From JBQTGK01 sp052400665 (GTDB lineage Bacteria > Bacteroidota > Bacteroidia > Bacteroidales > Marinifilaceae): a DNA stretch of 64,000 nucleotides. The stretch lies in assembly GCA_052400665.1 (NCBI GenBank), contig JBQTGK010000002.1; one strand, given 5' to 3'. The position numbers were made by a program, and so were the translations under genes. The notes beneath the pieces are model-generated. The model was not told where the DNA came from, searched no databases, and was given only the letters and a program-made list of their open reading frames with translations. Of this stretch, positions 35,073 to 43,499 are shown piece after piece (position 1 is the first letter of the stretch; every line of letters begins with the position of its first letter).

Positions 35073-36080
35073 TTACGGAATATTCCGTAAAATTGAATTG
35101 CGCAGTGCTATTTCCAATAGAAGGAAAAAGGCACCTAAAAAGGCGAATAGTAAATATTCCTCGCTTTTAGTACTGTATTGTCTTACCTCTATTTTACTTT
35201 TTTCGAGTTTGTCAATTTCAGCATATATTGCTTTCAGCTTGTTATTGTCTGTGGCACGAAAATATTTTCCGCCAGTCATATCTGCAATTTTGTTTAAAAC
35301 TTCCTCGTCAATTTTAACAGGCATATTTCTCATGCTTATACCAAAAGCGGTCTGAATCGGATAGGGAGCTTCGCCCATTGTTCCTATACCAATTGTATAT
35401 ACTCTAATGCCAAAAGTACTTGCCAGTTCGGCAGCGGTTAATGGAGCAATTTCTCCCTGATTGTTTACACCATCGGTTAGTAAAATTACCACTTTTGATT
35501 TGGCTTGGCTGTCTTTTAATCGGTTTACGGCATTAGCTAATCCCAGACCAATTGCTGTGCCATCTTCAATCATTCCCGATTGGATATCCTGAAAAAGGTT
35601 GATTAAAACGGCATGATCGGTAGTTAAGGGACATTGAGTAAAGCTCTCACCACTAAAAATTACCAATCCTATTTTATCTTCAGGACGACCCGTAATAAAT
35701 TGTGTCGCCACATCTTTAGCTGCTTCTAATCTGTCTGGTTCAAAATCGCGGGCAAGCATACTGCTAGAAATATCCAGCGACATTACAATGTCGATACCTT
35801 CGGTGCTTGTGTTTTCGAATCGGTTGCTCGATTGTGGTCGGGCCAGTGCTGTTATTAAAAATGCAATAGCCAAAACACGAAATACGATCAGCGCATGACG
35901 CAGATAATATTTATAGGTTCTTGGTGCTGCATTAAAGCTTTTTACGGTTGAAACCTGAATACTTGCTTGTGCATTTTTATCCTTAAAAATATACCATGCA
36001 ATAAATGGTAGTAGAAGTAATAAAAAATAGAAGTATTCGGGATTTGCAAATTCAATTGAACTCATACTTTGCTGTGTCAA
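35073..36080 (-). CDS. batA: BatA, von Willebrand A-domain membrane protein
   Basis: 335 residues, the closest paralogue of BatB in the operon. Helices lie at about 14-32 and 60-80; the vWA domain has the intact metal motif DISSS (103-107) and LLTDGVNNQGEI; a C-terminal helix (YLLFAFLGAFFLLLEIAL) follows. A second start codon five residues in (MSSIEFANPEYF) is as plausible as the first. Its start is only 3 bases after the stop of the preceding BatD-like gene. Confidence 0.93.
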   Translation of the reverse strand: MTQQSMSSIEFANPEYFYFLLLLLPFIAWYIFKDKNAQASIQVSTVKSFNAAPRTYKYYLRHALIVFRVLAIAFLITALARPQSSNRFENTSTEGIDIVMSLDISSSMLARDFEPDRLEAAKDVATQFITGRPEDKIGLVIFSGESFTQCPLTTDHAVLINLFQDIQSGMIEDGTAIGLGLANAVNRLKDSQAKSKVVILLTDGVNNQGEIAPLTAAELASTFGIRVYTIGIGTMGEAPYPIQTAFGISMRNMPVKIDEEVLNKIADMTGGKYFRATDNNKLKAIYAEIDKLEKSKIEVRQYSTKSEEYLLFAFLGAFFLLLEIALRNSILRNIP

Positions 36081-36083
36081 TGT

Positions 36084-37103
36084 TTATTTATTATCCTCAG
36101 TTTCTTTGGTATTAGTTGTTTCCTCGTCTTTTTCCTTGTCAACAAGAATTGTGTTTTCAACAATCTGATAAGCATATTTTAGGCTTCGCTCATTTTCGTC
36201 GGGCAAAGGCTGAAATTTTGCAAATTTTGCCAAATCGGCACGTTCTAATATTTCTCTTAAATTACGATGCCAGTCATTATTTACTTCAACAGAGTTTACT
36301 GCTTCAAGAATTTCATCGGTAGTAGATTCTTGTGTCGATAAATTATAACGCTTGTCTAAATATAACCTTATGGTATCGGTAATTTCAGAATGAAACATTT
36401 TTATTTTGCCCGATTGCCATAGCTTTTCTTTTTTTAGCTCGTCTAACTTACGAAGAGCTATAATATGAGCAGGTTCGTCGGGTTTTGTTGTCGTAAACAA
36501 GGGCTGATCTTTTTTTCTGAATCGGAAATACCAAATAAGAAATCCTATTAACGCTATAAAGAGTAGCGCTCCTACTAACCAGGGAGCTATTTCGGCCAAG
36601 GATAGAGGTGTTTCTATTGGCATTACAATGTCGAAATTAGCCTTTGTTGTATCTATTTGCATGGTGTGTACTCCCAGTAGTAGGGTGTCGCTTCGGAATA
36701 CTTTAATTGAATTTTCATCGTAAACCTGAAGTTCGAAAGGTTTTAGCTTATACACACCTCCCTCAAAAGAGGTAATCAAAAAGTTTTTATCAACTTTAAT
36801 CATACCTTCGCTCACAATACTTGTATCCTGAGGAAATTGATTGATAATTTCTACCCCATTGACAATGCTATCCGATAAAACGGGAAATCCGATTTTAATA
36901 TCTTTCGGCTGTTCTACCGATAGTTGTAGTTTAATCTGATCTCCAATTACAATTACATTGGTGTCGAGCTTTACACTGTAGTTGATTCCTTTATTGTCCT
37001 GTGCAAAGGACGATTGGGTAAAAACTACCATGCATAACAAGAAAGTAAAGGCAGTAATTGTCTTTATCAAGAAATTTTTATTTGTTATTATTTTATTTGC
37101 CAT
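36084..37103 (-). CDS. BatD-like exported protein with membrane anchor
   Basis: 339 residues: a signal peptide (TAFTFLLCMVVFTQSSFA), one BatD-like beta-sandwich module (INYSVKLDTNVIVIGDQIKLQLSVEQPKDIKIGFPVLSD), a membrane helix near residue 180 (WLVGALLFIALIGFLIWYF) and a helical cytoplasmic domain similar to DUF4381-type tails (DELKKEKLWQSGKIKMFHSEITDTIRLYLDKRYNLSTQESTTDEIL). It is located between the DUF58 gene (23 bases) and batA (3 bases), the usual position of an unnamed sixth component. Confidence 0.8.
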   Translation of the reverse strand: MANKIITNKNFLIKTITAFTFLLCMVVFTQSSFAQDNKGINYSVKLDTNVIVIGDQIKLQLSVEQPKDIKIGFPVLSDSIVNGVEIINQFPQDTSIVSEGMIKVDKNFLITSFEGGVYKLKPFELQVYDENSIKVFRSDTLLLGVHTMQIDTTKANFDIVMPIETPLSLAEIAPWLVGALLFIALIGFLIWYFRFRKKDQPLFTTTKPDEPAHIIALRKLDELKKEKLWQSGKIKMFHSEITDTIRLYLDKRYNLSTQESTTDEILEAVNSVEVNNDWHRNLREILERADLAKFAKFQPLPDENERSLKYAYQIVENTILVDKEKDEETTNTKETEDNK

Positions 37104-37126
37104 AGTTTTTAGTTTCCTGATTTTAT

Positions 37127-37993
37127 TTATCCTCTACGTTTAAATAAAGCGATTAAGGATTTCACATAATCCTGATCGGTTCTGATGTTTGCAACATCAA
37201 CGCCCGATTTTTTAAAAACTTCGGTGGTTTTTTCTTCCTGCTTACGCCACCATTCAGCGTATTTATTACGCACTTTCTTATTCGATGTGTCTACCCAGGA
37301 GTATTCACCTGTTTCGGCATCTTTTATTTTAATTAATCCGATAGAGGGAATTTCCTGCTCGCGTTTATCGTAAATTTTTAGTGCCACCAAATCGTGTTTT
37401 CTATTGGCGATGCTTAGGGCATTTTCAAAATCGTTATCAATAAAATCGGATATCACGAAAGTAGTACACCGTTTTTTAATTGCATTGGTTAAATATCGCA
37501 ATGCATTGCTAATATCGGTACTTCTGTGTTCTGGTTTAAAATTGATTAATTCACGAATAATTCTAAGAATATGGGATTTTCCCTTTTTAGGAGGAATAAA
37601 CTTTTCTATGCTGTCCGAAAAAAAGATAACCCCAATTTTATCGTTGTTCTGAATGGCCGAGAATGCCAAAACAGCGGCAATTTCCGTAATTTGGTTTTTC
37701 TTTAATTTCGACATGCTACCAAATTCGCGACTACCACTTACATCAATCATTAGCATAACCGTAAGTTCCCGTTCCTCTTCGAACAGCTTTACGTAGGGGT
37801 GATTGTAACGTGCGGTAACATTCCAGTCGATGTTTCGGATATCGTCACCGTACTGGTATTCACGAACTTCACTAAAAGTCATTCCCCGACCTTTAAACGC
37901 AGAATGGTATTCACCCGCAAAAATATTGCGGGAAAGACCTCTGGTTTTGATCTCTATTTTTCTAACGCGCTTTAATAATTCATTAGTCTCCAT
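37127..37993 (-). CDS. DUF58 domain protein of the Bat operon
   Basis: 288 residues, without membrane helices, unlike the DUF58 protein at 4191-5522. The signature DIRNIDWNVTARYNHPYVKLFEEERELTVMLMIDVSGSREFGS includes a vWA-like DVSGS motif. It is the cytoplasmic partner usually found directly after MoxR in Bat loci. The start ATG is 119 bases after the MoxR stop, a gap that contains a palindrome (38013-38030). Confidence 0.94.
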   Translation of the reverse strand: METNELLKRVRKIEIKTRGLSRNIFAGEYHSAFKGRGMTFSEVREYQYGDDIRNIDWNVTARYNHPYVKLFEEERELTVMLMIDVSGSREFGSMSKLKKNQITEIAAVLAFSAIQNNDKIGVIFFSDSIEKFIPPKKGKSHILRIIRELINFKPEHRSTDISNALRYLTNAIKKRCTTFVISDFIDNDFENALSIANRKHDLVALKIYDKREQEIPSIGLIKIKDAETGEYSWVDTSNKKVRNKYAEWWRKQEEKTTEVFKKSGVDVANIRTDQDYVKSLIALFKRRG

Positions 37994-38012
37994 AAAATAA
38001 TTAAGAATGATA

Positions 38013-38030
38013 TCCCGATAGCTATCGGGA
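38013..38030. repeat. 18-base perfect palindrome TCCCGATAGCTATCGGGA
   Basis: It is self-complementary over all 18 bases and lies inside the operon between the MoxR and DUF58 genes. The remaining gap (38031-38112) is a degenerate run of AATTCATAATT-type words. It could be a mobile palindromic repeat or an RNA processing site. Confidence 0.7.
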
Positions 38031-38112
38031 ACGAATTAATAATTAAGTCGTAACAATCGTGAATTACGTAATAATATTCAATTCATAATCCATAATTGCT
38101 AATACATAATTC

Positions 38113-39108
38113 TTAAGGTACCTCAACAGTATTTAGGATTTCGCTAATGATAGTTTCGCTGGTGATATTATTTGCTTCAGCTTCGTAGGTTAATCCAATT
38201 CTATGGCGCAATACATCGTGACATACTGCACGAATATCCTCAGGAATAACATAACCTCTTCGTTTTATAAATGCATAAGCTTTGGCTGCCGATGCCAGTG
38301 AGATACTTGCACGAGGCGATCCTCCAAATGCAATCATATCTTTGAATTGATCTAATCCATAATCGGAAGGGAAACGAGTTGCAAAAATGATATCAACAAT
38401 ATATTTTTCAATTTTTTCATCCATATAAACATCTTTAACCACATCTCGTGCTTTAATAATGTCTTCTGGTTTTAAAATCTGACTTGCTTTTGGAAAGGCT
38501 TTTAAAAGGTTCTGACGCATAATAATTTGCTCTTCCTCTTTTTTAGGGTAGTTAATTACCACTTTAAGCATAAAACGGTCGACCTGTGCTTCGGGAAGAG
38601 GATAAGTACCTTCTTGTTCAATTGGATTTTGTGTTGCCATTACAAGGAAAGGCTCTTGCAATTTATAGGTGTTATCGCCAATTGTAATTTGTCGTTCCTG
38701 CATAGCTTCCAATAAGGCAGCTTGTACTTTGGCAGGGGCACGGTTAATCTCATCGGCTAGTATAAAGTTAGCAAAAATAGGGCCTTTTTTCACCACAAAT
38801 TCCTCTTTCTTCTGACTGTAAATCATTGTACCCAAAAGGTCGGCAGGAAGAAGATCCGGAGTAAACTGGATTCTACTAAAATCAGCTTCTACTGTAGTTG
38901 CAAGCGTATTAATAGCAAGTGTTTTTGCCAGCCCGGGAACTCCTTCCAACAGAATATGTCCGTTAGATAGCATACCGATTAATAAACTTTCAACAAGATG
39001 TTTCTGACCAACAATTACTTTGTTCATCTCCATAGAAATCATATCAACAAAGGAACTTTCTCTTTGGATACGTTCATTTAATTCTTTGATATCAACAGTT
39101 TGGATCAT
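38113..39108 (-). CDS. moxR: MoxR-family AAA+ ATPase of the Bat operon
   Basis: 331 residues. Walker A variant GVPGLAKT (56-63), Walker B LADEINRAPAKVQAALLEAMQE, and sensor I ATQNPIEQEGTYPLPEAQVDRF. The ATPase is expected to assemble or activate the vWA proteins BatA and BatB. It is the first gene of the eight-gene minus-strand operon and has a -7 box 64 bases upstream. Confidence 0.96.
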   Translation of the reverse strand: MIQTVDIKELNERIQRESSFVDMISMEMNKVIVGQKHLVESLLIGMLSNGHILLEGVPGLAKTLAINTLATTVEADFSRIQFTPDLLPADLLGTMIYSQKKEEFVVKKGPIFANFILADEINRAPAKVQAALLEAMQERQITIGDNTYKLQEPFLVMATQNPIEQEGTYPLPEAQVDRFMLKVVINYPKKEEEQIIMRQNLLKAFPKASQILKPEDIIKARDVVKDVYMDEKIEKYIVDIIFATRFPSDYGLDQFKDMIAFGGSPRASISLASAAKAYAFIKRRGYVIPEDIRAVCHDVLRHRIGLTYEAEANNITSETIISEILNTVEVP

Positions 39109-39171
39109 AGAAATATTATTTAATGCTTTAATTTTTACATAAAAAGTCTTTCTTTTTCGAAAAAACCTCTA

Positions 39172-39179
39172 CAAAGTTA
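39172..39179 (-). promoter_or_regulatory. -7 box TAACTTTG for the Bat operon
   Basis: A perfect TAnnTTTG match on the minus strand, 64 bases before the moxR start. No TTG lies at -33. Confidence 0.5.
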
Positions 39180-39420
39180 AACCTTTGAAGCTTTTTTGAA
39201 AGTTCAGCATCGTTAAAAAGTGTTAAGAATGTTATATAGAACAAGTCTCAGGAAATAAGCCCCAGGGTTTAGGGTCTATACATCAAGCTCAAAGCTTTAA
39301 ACTTCAGATGCCAGGTCTATCGTTTCGAGTAGCAAGGTGTTTGAATTATCTAATCTTTCATTCTCTTTTTTTTCTTGTTCTACTTCTACTATTGAACTCT
39401 TTTCTTGTTCTACTTTTTAT

Positions 39421-39428
39421 TACTTTTG
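39421..39428 (+). promoter_or_regulatory. -7 box TACTTTTG for truA
   Basis: A perfect TAnnTTTG match 27 bases before the TTG chosen as truA start. It lies inside the longer open frame, which argues against the upstream ATG. Confidence 0.5.
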
Positions 39429-39454
39429 TACAGGATTTTGAAAATAGGAAAGAT

Positions 39455-40213
39455 TTGAAGAAGCGATATTTTATCAGGTTAAGTTATAAAGGAACAAATT
39501 ATCATGGATGGCAAATACAGCCTAATGCAATTAGTGTTCAGGAGGTGTTAAATAAATCACTGTCTACCGTTTTAAATTGTGCAATTAATGTTGTGGGTTG
39601 TGGTAGAACCGATACCGGTGTACATGCAAGTGATTTTTATGCCCATTTTGATATGGATAAAGATCAACTAGTTGATTGTGATAAATTGTGTTTTCGCCTG
39701 AATCGTTTTTTGCCTCACGATATTGCTGTTAAATCAGTTTTTCCGGTTAAAGAAGATGCTCATACACGTTTTGATGCAATTTCACGAACTTATCATTACT
39801 TTCTTACCAAAGAGAAGAATCCTTTTCGCAGAGAATCGCATTGGCAGGTACCTTATAAATTAGATGTGCAAAAAATGAATGAGGCGGCTAAAATTTTGTT
39901 TGAATACGAAGATTTTACCAGTTTTAGTAAGTTGCACACCGATGTGAAAACTAACAATTGTAAAATTGACAAAGCGCTTTGGGAAGAATCGGACGATGAG
40001 TACGTATTTACTATTAAGGCTGACCGTTTTCTTCGTAATATGGTTCGGGCAATTGTAGGAACTTTGGTAGAAATAGGACGAGGTAAAATGAGTATCGATG
40101 AATTTCGACAAGTAATCGAAAGTAAAAATCGCTCGAATGCCGGTTCTTCGGTACCAGGTCATGGGTTGTTTCTGGCTGATATTGAATATCCAAAGACAAT
40201 TACCAAAGAGTAG
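39455..40213 (+). CDS. truA: tRNA pseudouridine(38-40) synthase TruA
   Basis: 252 residues from the TTG at 39455. The catalytic aspartate is in GCGRTDTGVHA; FRLNRFLPHDIAV, RTYHYFL and FLRNMVRAIVGTLVEIGRGK are typical TruA blocks. It makes pseudouridine at positions 38-40 of the tRNA anticodon arm. The open frame reaches back to an ATG at 39308, but that adds 49 residues with a membrane-like FFLVLLLLLN stretch not found in TruA, and a perfect -7 box lies in between. AGGAAAG just before the TTG supports it. Confidence 0.9.
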   Translation: MKKRYFIRLSYKGTNYHGWQIQPNAISVQEVLNKSLSTVLNCAINVVGCGRTDTGVHASDFYAHFDMDKDQLVDCDKLCFRLNRFLPHDIAVKSVFPVKEDAHTRFDAISRTYHYFLTKEKNPFRRESHWQVPYKLDVQKMNEAAKILFEYEDFTSFSKLHTDVKTNNCKIDKALWEESDDEYVFTIKADRFLRNMVRAIVGTLVEIGRGKMSIDEFRQVIESKNRSNAGSSVPGHGLFLADIEYPKTITKE

Positions 40214-40251
40214 TTACCAAAGAAGAGTCTAAAAAGTTCAGATATTATTGT

Positions 40252-40734
40252 ATGCCTGCTAATTATTTCCTTTTTACCGATGCTAGTGTAAATCCGCAAT
40301 CTAAAACTGGTTATGGCGCATGTTTGTTATTGTCTGATTTGGATATTCCTGTAGATGAAGCGAAAAAATGGCTTGAGTTAAAAAGTTTTGAAAATACTTC
40401 CTCATCTAAATTAGAATTACAAACACTTTTATGGGCTCTTGCCAAAATTAAAAGGGGAGTGAGTGTGACCATTTACACCGATTCTCAGAATATTATTGGT
40501 TTGCCTGGCAGGCGTTCCCGATTTGAGAAGAATAATTATATTTCTAAAAATGGAAAGAAAATTAGGAATGATCTCTTGTATCAGGAATTTTATAAACTTA
40601 CCGATAAAATCTCATGTACCTTTGTAAAGTTAAAAGGACACAAAACTTCTTCAGAAAAAGACAAAGTGGATAGTTTGTTTACAATAGTAGACAGGGCTTC
40701 GAGAAATGCTTTACGTACTAATATTGCGTTGTAG
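40252..40734 (+). CDS. Ribonuclease H-like protein
   Basis: 160 residues. The RNase H fold is recognisable by FTDASVNPQS (first Asp), SSKLELQTLLWAL (Glu), VTIYTDSQN (second Asp), KGHK and VDRASRNAL (third Asp). All four acidic residues that bind the two metals are present. It should cut RNA in RNA/DNA hybrids, but it is diverged from RnhA (an insert SRFEKNNYISKNGKKI near the handle region) and could have a special role. It lies 38 bases after truA and may share its transcript. Confidence 0.8.
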   Translation: MPANYFLFTDASVNPQSKTGYGACLLLSDLDIPVDEAKKWLELKSFENTSSSKLELQTLLWALAKIKRGVSVTIYTDSQNIIGLPGRRSRFEKNNYISKNGKKIRNDLLYQEFYKLTDKISCTFVKLKGHKTSSEKDKVDSLFTIVDRASRNALRTNIAL

Positions 40735-40816
40735 GTAATCTTCCTGATATCTCAAAAATCATTATTATTTATTTAAGGATATTTTTATAGATTTAAAATA
40801 AAACACTTATCCGTTT

Positions 40817-40845
40817 TTGTAATGAGAATATTCTCATTATATTTG
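40817..40845 (+). promoter_or_regulatory. Promoter with perfect palindromic operator in spacer
   Basis: TTG (40817-40819), an 18-base spacer and TATATTTG (40838-40845), a perfect -7 box. The spacer is filled by TAATGAGAATATTCTCATTA (40820-40839), self-complementary over 20 bases and resembling Fur-family boxes (TGAGAAT/ATTCTCA without the central base). A repressor here would block the polymerase. The next genes are DUF1847 and PHP; the leader is about 150 bases and has a hairpin (ACCAATCG/CGATTGGT, 40966-40987) just before the start codon. Confidence 0.65.
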
Positions 40846-41002
40846 TGGCTCAAATTACAACACACAGCATTAATACATCTCAGGTATTAGATTTAGAAAA
40901 TAGTACATCTCCTCAAAAACATAGAAGCTGTTAAGTAAATTAATTAAACGATTTAAATTTTAAATACCAATCGGCATTTCGATTGGTGAATATATTAGTA
41001 AG

Positions 41003-41470
41003 ATGAACGATTTATACACAAAAGAATTTCGTAGAATAATGCAAGTGAATTATGATTATACCAGTATGAGTTCGAATCGTATTGAGGAAATCATGAATTT
41101 CGCAAGAGGGATCGACTTTGAGCGAATTGGAGTGGCGCATTGCATAACATTTTCGGAGGAGGCACGCTTGTTGAAAGAGTATTTTTCGAGGTATTTTGAT
41201 GTTTACACAGTAGATTGTAAGTATGGAAGAATACCAAAAAAGGACCTTCTTGGAGGTACGGGTGGTCGTATTTTATGCAATCCTGCAGGTCAGGCCGATT
41301 ACCTAAATAATAAAAAAACGGATTTAAATATTTCAATGGGCTTATGTGTTGGTCATGATATGATATTTAGTAAAAAGTCGAATGCTTTGGTAACAAATTT
41401 GTTTGATAAAGATTTTACAAATAACAATAATCCTGCAGAGGCAATTGCCCGTATTCAAAAAATAATATAA
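41003..41470 (+). CDS. DUF1847 domain protein
   Basis: 155 residues. Four cysteines are spread in VAHCITFS, VDCKYGRIPKKDL, ILCNPAGQADYLN and MGLCVGHDMIF, the pattern of DUF1847 proteins, which are described as probable metal binders of unknown function. The NPAGQADYLN and GLCVGHDMIF blocks look like the active centre. It lies behind the palindromic promoter and two bases before the PHP gene, so they are surely cotranscribed. Confidence 0.8.
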   Translation: MNDLYTKEFRRIMQVNYDYTSMSSNRIEEIMNFARGIDFERIGVAHCITFSEEARLLKEYFSRYFDVYTVDCKYGRIPKKDLLGGTGGRILCNPAGQADYLNNKKTDLNISMGLCVGHDMIFSKKSNALVTNLFDKDFTNNNNPAEAIARIQKII

Positions 41471-41472
41471 TT

Positions 41473-42138
41473 ATGAAGACTATTGATTTGCACATTCACA
41501 CAAGTGCATCGGATGGCTCTTATTCACCCAGAGAGCTTGTAGATTATGCTGTAAAAAAGAAACTATCTGCTATTGCTATTACCGATCATGATACAATGAA
41601 AGGGATTGAGGAAGCAATGAGTTATATCGATAAACTGAAACTTCCTATAGAGTTGATTCCAGGGATGGAAGTCTCAGCTTTGGGTATGGATGGGGTTTAT
41701 GGGACTCATATTCTGGCTTATTTTATTGATAAAACTCCGGAAGAGCGAGCTCGCATAATAACTAATGTAGAGGTCGATCTTCGGAAGAGTTCCGGAACTC
41801 CTAAAGAGGTTATTAAAATTATCTCGGCCTATGGGGGGATTGCTTCATTGGCACATCCTCTGGAGTATTGTTTATCGATGCCCGAAATGGATCAATTATT
41901 AGGAAAGCTTGCATCTTTTGGCTTAAAAGGGGTAGAAGCAATTTACACCACTCACTCCGATTCTGTGATAGAGCAGTTAAAGTCTATTGCGTCGAAGTAT
42001 AATTTGATAATCACTGGAGGATCAGATTTTCATGGGACCAGAAAACCAGGTGTAGACCTTGGCAATGGTTTTGGGAATATGCGTATTCCTTATGATATTG
42101 TAAATTCGATGAGAGAAAAAACAGTAGAGTTAATTTGA
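41473..42138 (+). CDS. PHP-domain phosphoesterase
   Basis: 221 residues. Metal-binding motifs: DLHIHTSASDGSYSP, AITDHDTM, PGMEVSA, ASLAHP and GGSDFHG. The closest known relatives are RNase AM/YciV-type 3',5'-nucleotide phosphatases, but those have about 280 residues; an internal helical part is missing here. It should be a cytoplasmic phosphatase with three metal ions. The coupling to DUF1847 and the operator suggests control by metal or stress (inference). Confidence 0.85.
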   Translation: MKTIDLHIHTSASDGSYSPRELVDYAVKKKLSAIAITDHDTMKGIEEAMSYIDKLKLPIELIPGMEVSALGMDGVYGTHILAYFIDKTPEERARIITNVEVDLRKSSGTPKEVIKIISAYGGIASLAHPLEYCLSMPEMDQLLGKLASFGLKGVEAIYTTHSDSVIEQLKSIASKYNLIITGGSDFHGTRKPGVDLGNGFGNMRIPYDIVNSMREKTVELI

Positions 42139-42233
42139 GTTAGAAAATTTGCTTTACTTTTTGCTGCACTGTGAGCCTAAGTATAAGAGTGTCTATCCAT
42201 AACAATGTTATTCAGTTTTTTTTAGGAGGTAAT

Positions 42234-42270
42234 AGACTAGCTTAAGGCTGCAGCGCAGCTAATTTTTTAG
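42234..42270 (+). terminator. Weak terminator after the PHP gene
   Basis: GCTGC/GCAGC stem (42247-42259), optionally extended by TAGCT/AGCTA, followed by TAATTTTTT. It is 100 bases downstream of the stop, so the assignment is tentative. Confidence 0.4.
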
Positions 42271-42365
42271 AGTAGAGAAGTAAATGATAAATGTAAAGAG
42301 TAAGCTGTTATGTTTCAATGATAGTTTAATGTGACTGGAAGGCTTACATTTTAAAGATTTACCAA

Positions 42366-43394
42366 TTACGGAATAGTTAACAATCCACATTTATCAACAA
42401 AATAGGTAAAAAATAGTGATAGTGAAAAAGATACGATAGGTGCGATAATCCACATAATAAAAAAGCGATCAACCTCTGTTTTTCTAAAAATATTTCGAAA
42501 GCCCAGTTTGGCAACACCAATACCTATAATAGCTCCTACATTAAGCTGAACAAGCGATGTTGGTATTCCTTTTAGTAAAGAAGCACTAAGTAACAGACTG
42601 GCAGAAATAAAAGAGATAATAACCGCTTCGATACGTCCGAAAAGAACAATTTCCTTTCCTGTATTTCGTACAATTTTATCACCAAAAATCGAACTTCCTA
42701 TACTAAAACTTGGTGCAACAATAAGGGTGGCTAAAATCATAACCTGCAAATATTGATGTTTTGCTATGTGTAATTCGTTGCAAGCCATACTTGAGAGCGG
42801 ACCTGCTGCATTGGCAACATTATTTGTTCCTATCGAAAATGCAACATACATGGCCATAAGAATAATCAAACCTTTTAATAGATAGCTGTTGTTAATCTGT
42901 TTGGATATGGTGTATCCTCGTTTTCGTATGGGTTTATAGATGTATTTTCCGGCAGCATAAGCCAATAAGAATGATAGTAAAGGCATAACAAACCAAGTTG
43001 GGATAATCTCGAATAAAAGTTTATCGGTATTTAAAGAATGAAAGTAAATGGCAGGCGCCGTTACGGCCATTACTGTTGCCTGACTGGTTGATTGAGGTAT
43101 ACCAAAAAGGTTGGCAATTAATAGGGAAAATGCTACCGAAAGTAAGATAACCGATACAATTGCAAAACTCATTAATTCAGGGTTTAGTAATCCTTTACCT
43201 ATTGTTTTGGCGGTTTCTTTTCCTCCCACAATTGCGCCAATAAATACCATGAGTCCAAACAATCCGGGGATAATACTTTTTTTTATTACGTTGGCTCCAT
43301 AGGCTGCCGAAAATGCTGGTGCAGTTCCACTACCACCCATTGTAATGGCAAGAAATATGGCAATAACGAAGGGAATTAAAAAAGGAATAAGCAT
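42366..43394 (-). CDS. Inorganic phosphate transporter, PiT family
   Basis: 342 residues with about ten membrane helices. The duplicated PiT signature is seen as GTAPAFSAAYGANVIKKSIIPGLFGLMVF at the N-terminus and FSIGTNNVANAAGPLSSM in the second half; PQSTSQATV is the conserved loop. It imports phosphate with protons or sodium. No phoU-like gene is adjacent. A -7 box lies 29 bases upstream. Confidence 0.93.
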   Translation of the reverse strand: MLIPFLIPFVIAIFLAITMGGSGTAPAFSAAYGANVIKKSIIPGLFGLMVFIGAIVGGKETAKTIGKGLLNPELMSFAIVSVILLSVAFSLLIANLFGIPQSTSQATVMAVTAPAIYFHSLNTDKLLFEIIPTWFVMPLLSFLLAYAAGKYIYKPIRKRGYTISKQINNSYLLKGLIILMAMYVAFSIGTNNVANAAGPLSSMACNELHIAKHQYLQVMILATLIVAPSFSIGSSIFGDKIVRNTGKEIVLFGRIEAVIISFISASLLLSASLLKGIPTSLVQLNVGAIIGIGVAKLGFRNIFRKTEVDRFFIMWIIAPIVSFSLSLFFTYFVDKCGLLTIP

Positions 43395-43422
43395 AATTCT
43401 GATATTTTGATTTTATACGAAT

Positions 43423-43430
43423 CAAAAGTA
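43423..43430 (-). promoter_or_regulatory. -7 box TACTTTTG for the phosphate transporter
   Basis: A perfect TAnnTTTG match on the minus strand, 29 bases before the transporter start codon. Confidence 0.5.
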
Positions 43431-43499
43431 TCGGAAGTATGATATTCAGGAAACAGTATTTTAGCGTAAAACCCTAAGTATTTCAGCGTATTTGTATCT

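Larger units (their letters stand above)
39109..39454. other. Intergenic region between moxR and truA
   Basis: 346 bases containing the divergent promoters of the Bat operon and truA. Between 39371 and 39415 a direct repeat, TTTCTTGTTCTACTT, occurs twice with a period of 30. The 39240-39310 part contains AAGCTCAAAGC-like words similar to the repeats at 62277-62500. The open frame across 39308-39454 encodes only a run of Phe and Leu and is not considered part of TruA. Confidence 0.5.

Noticed and set aside
40845..40934. Leader frame of about 29 codons starting with GTG
   Set aside because: The GTG overlaps the -7 box and so lies before the expected transcription start.
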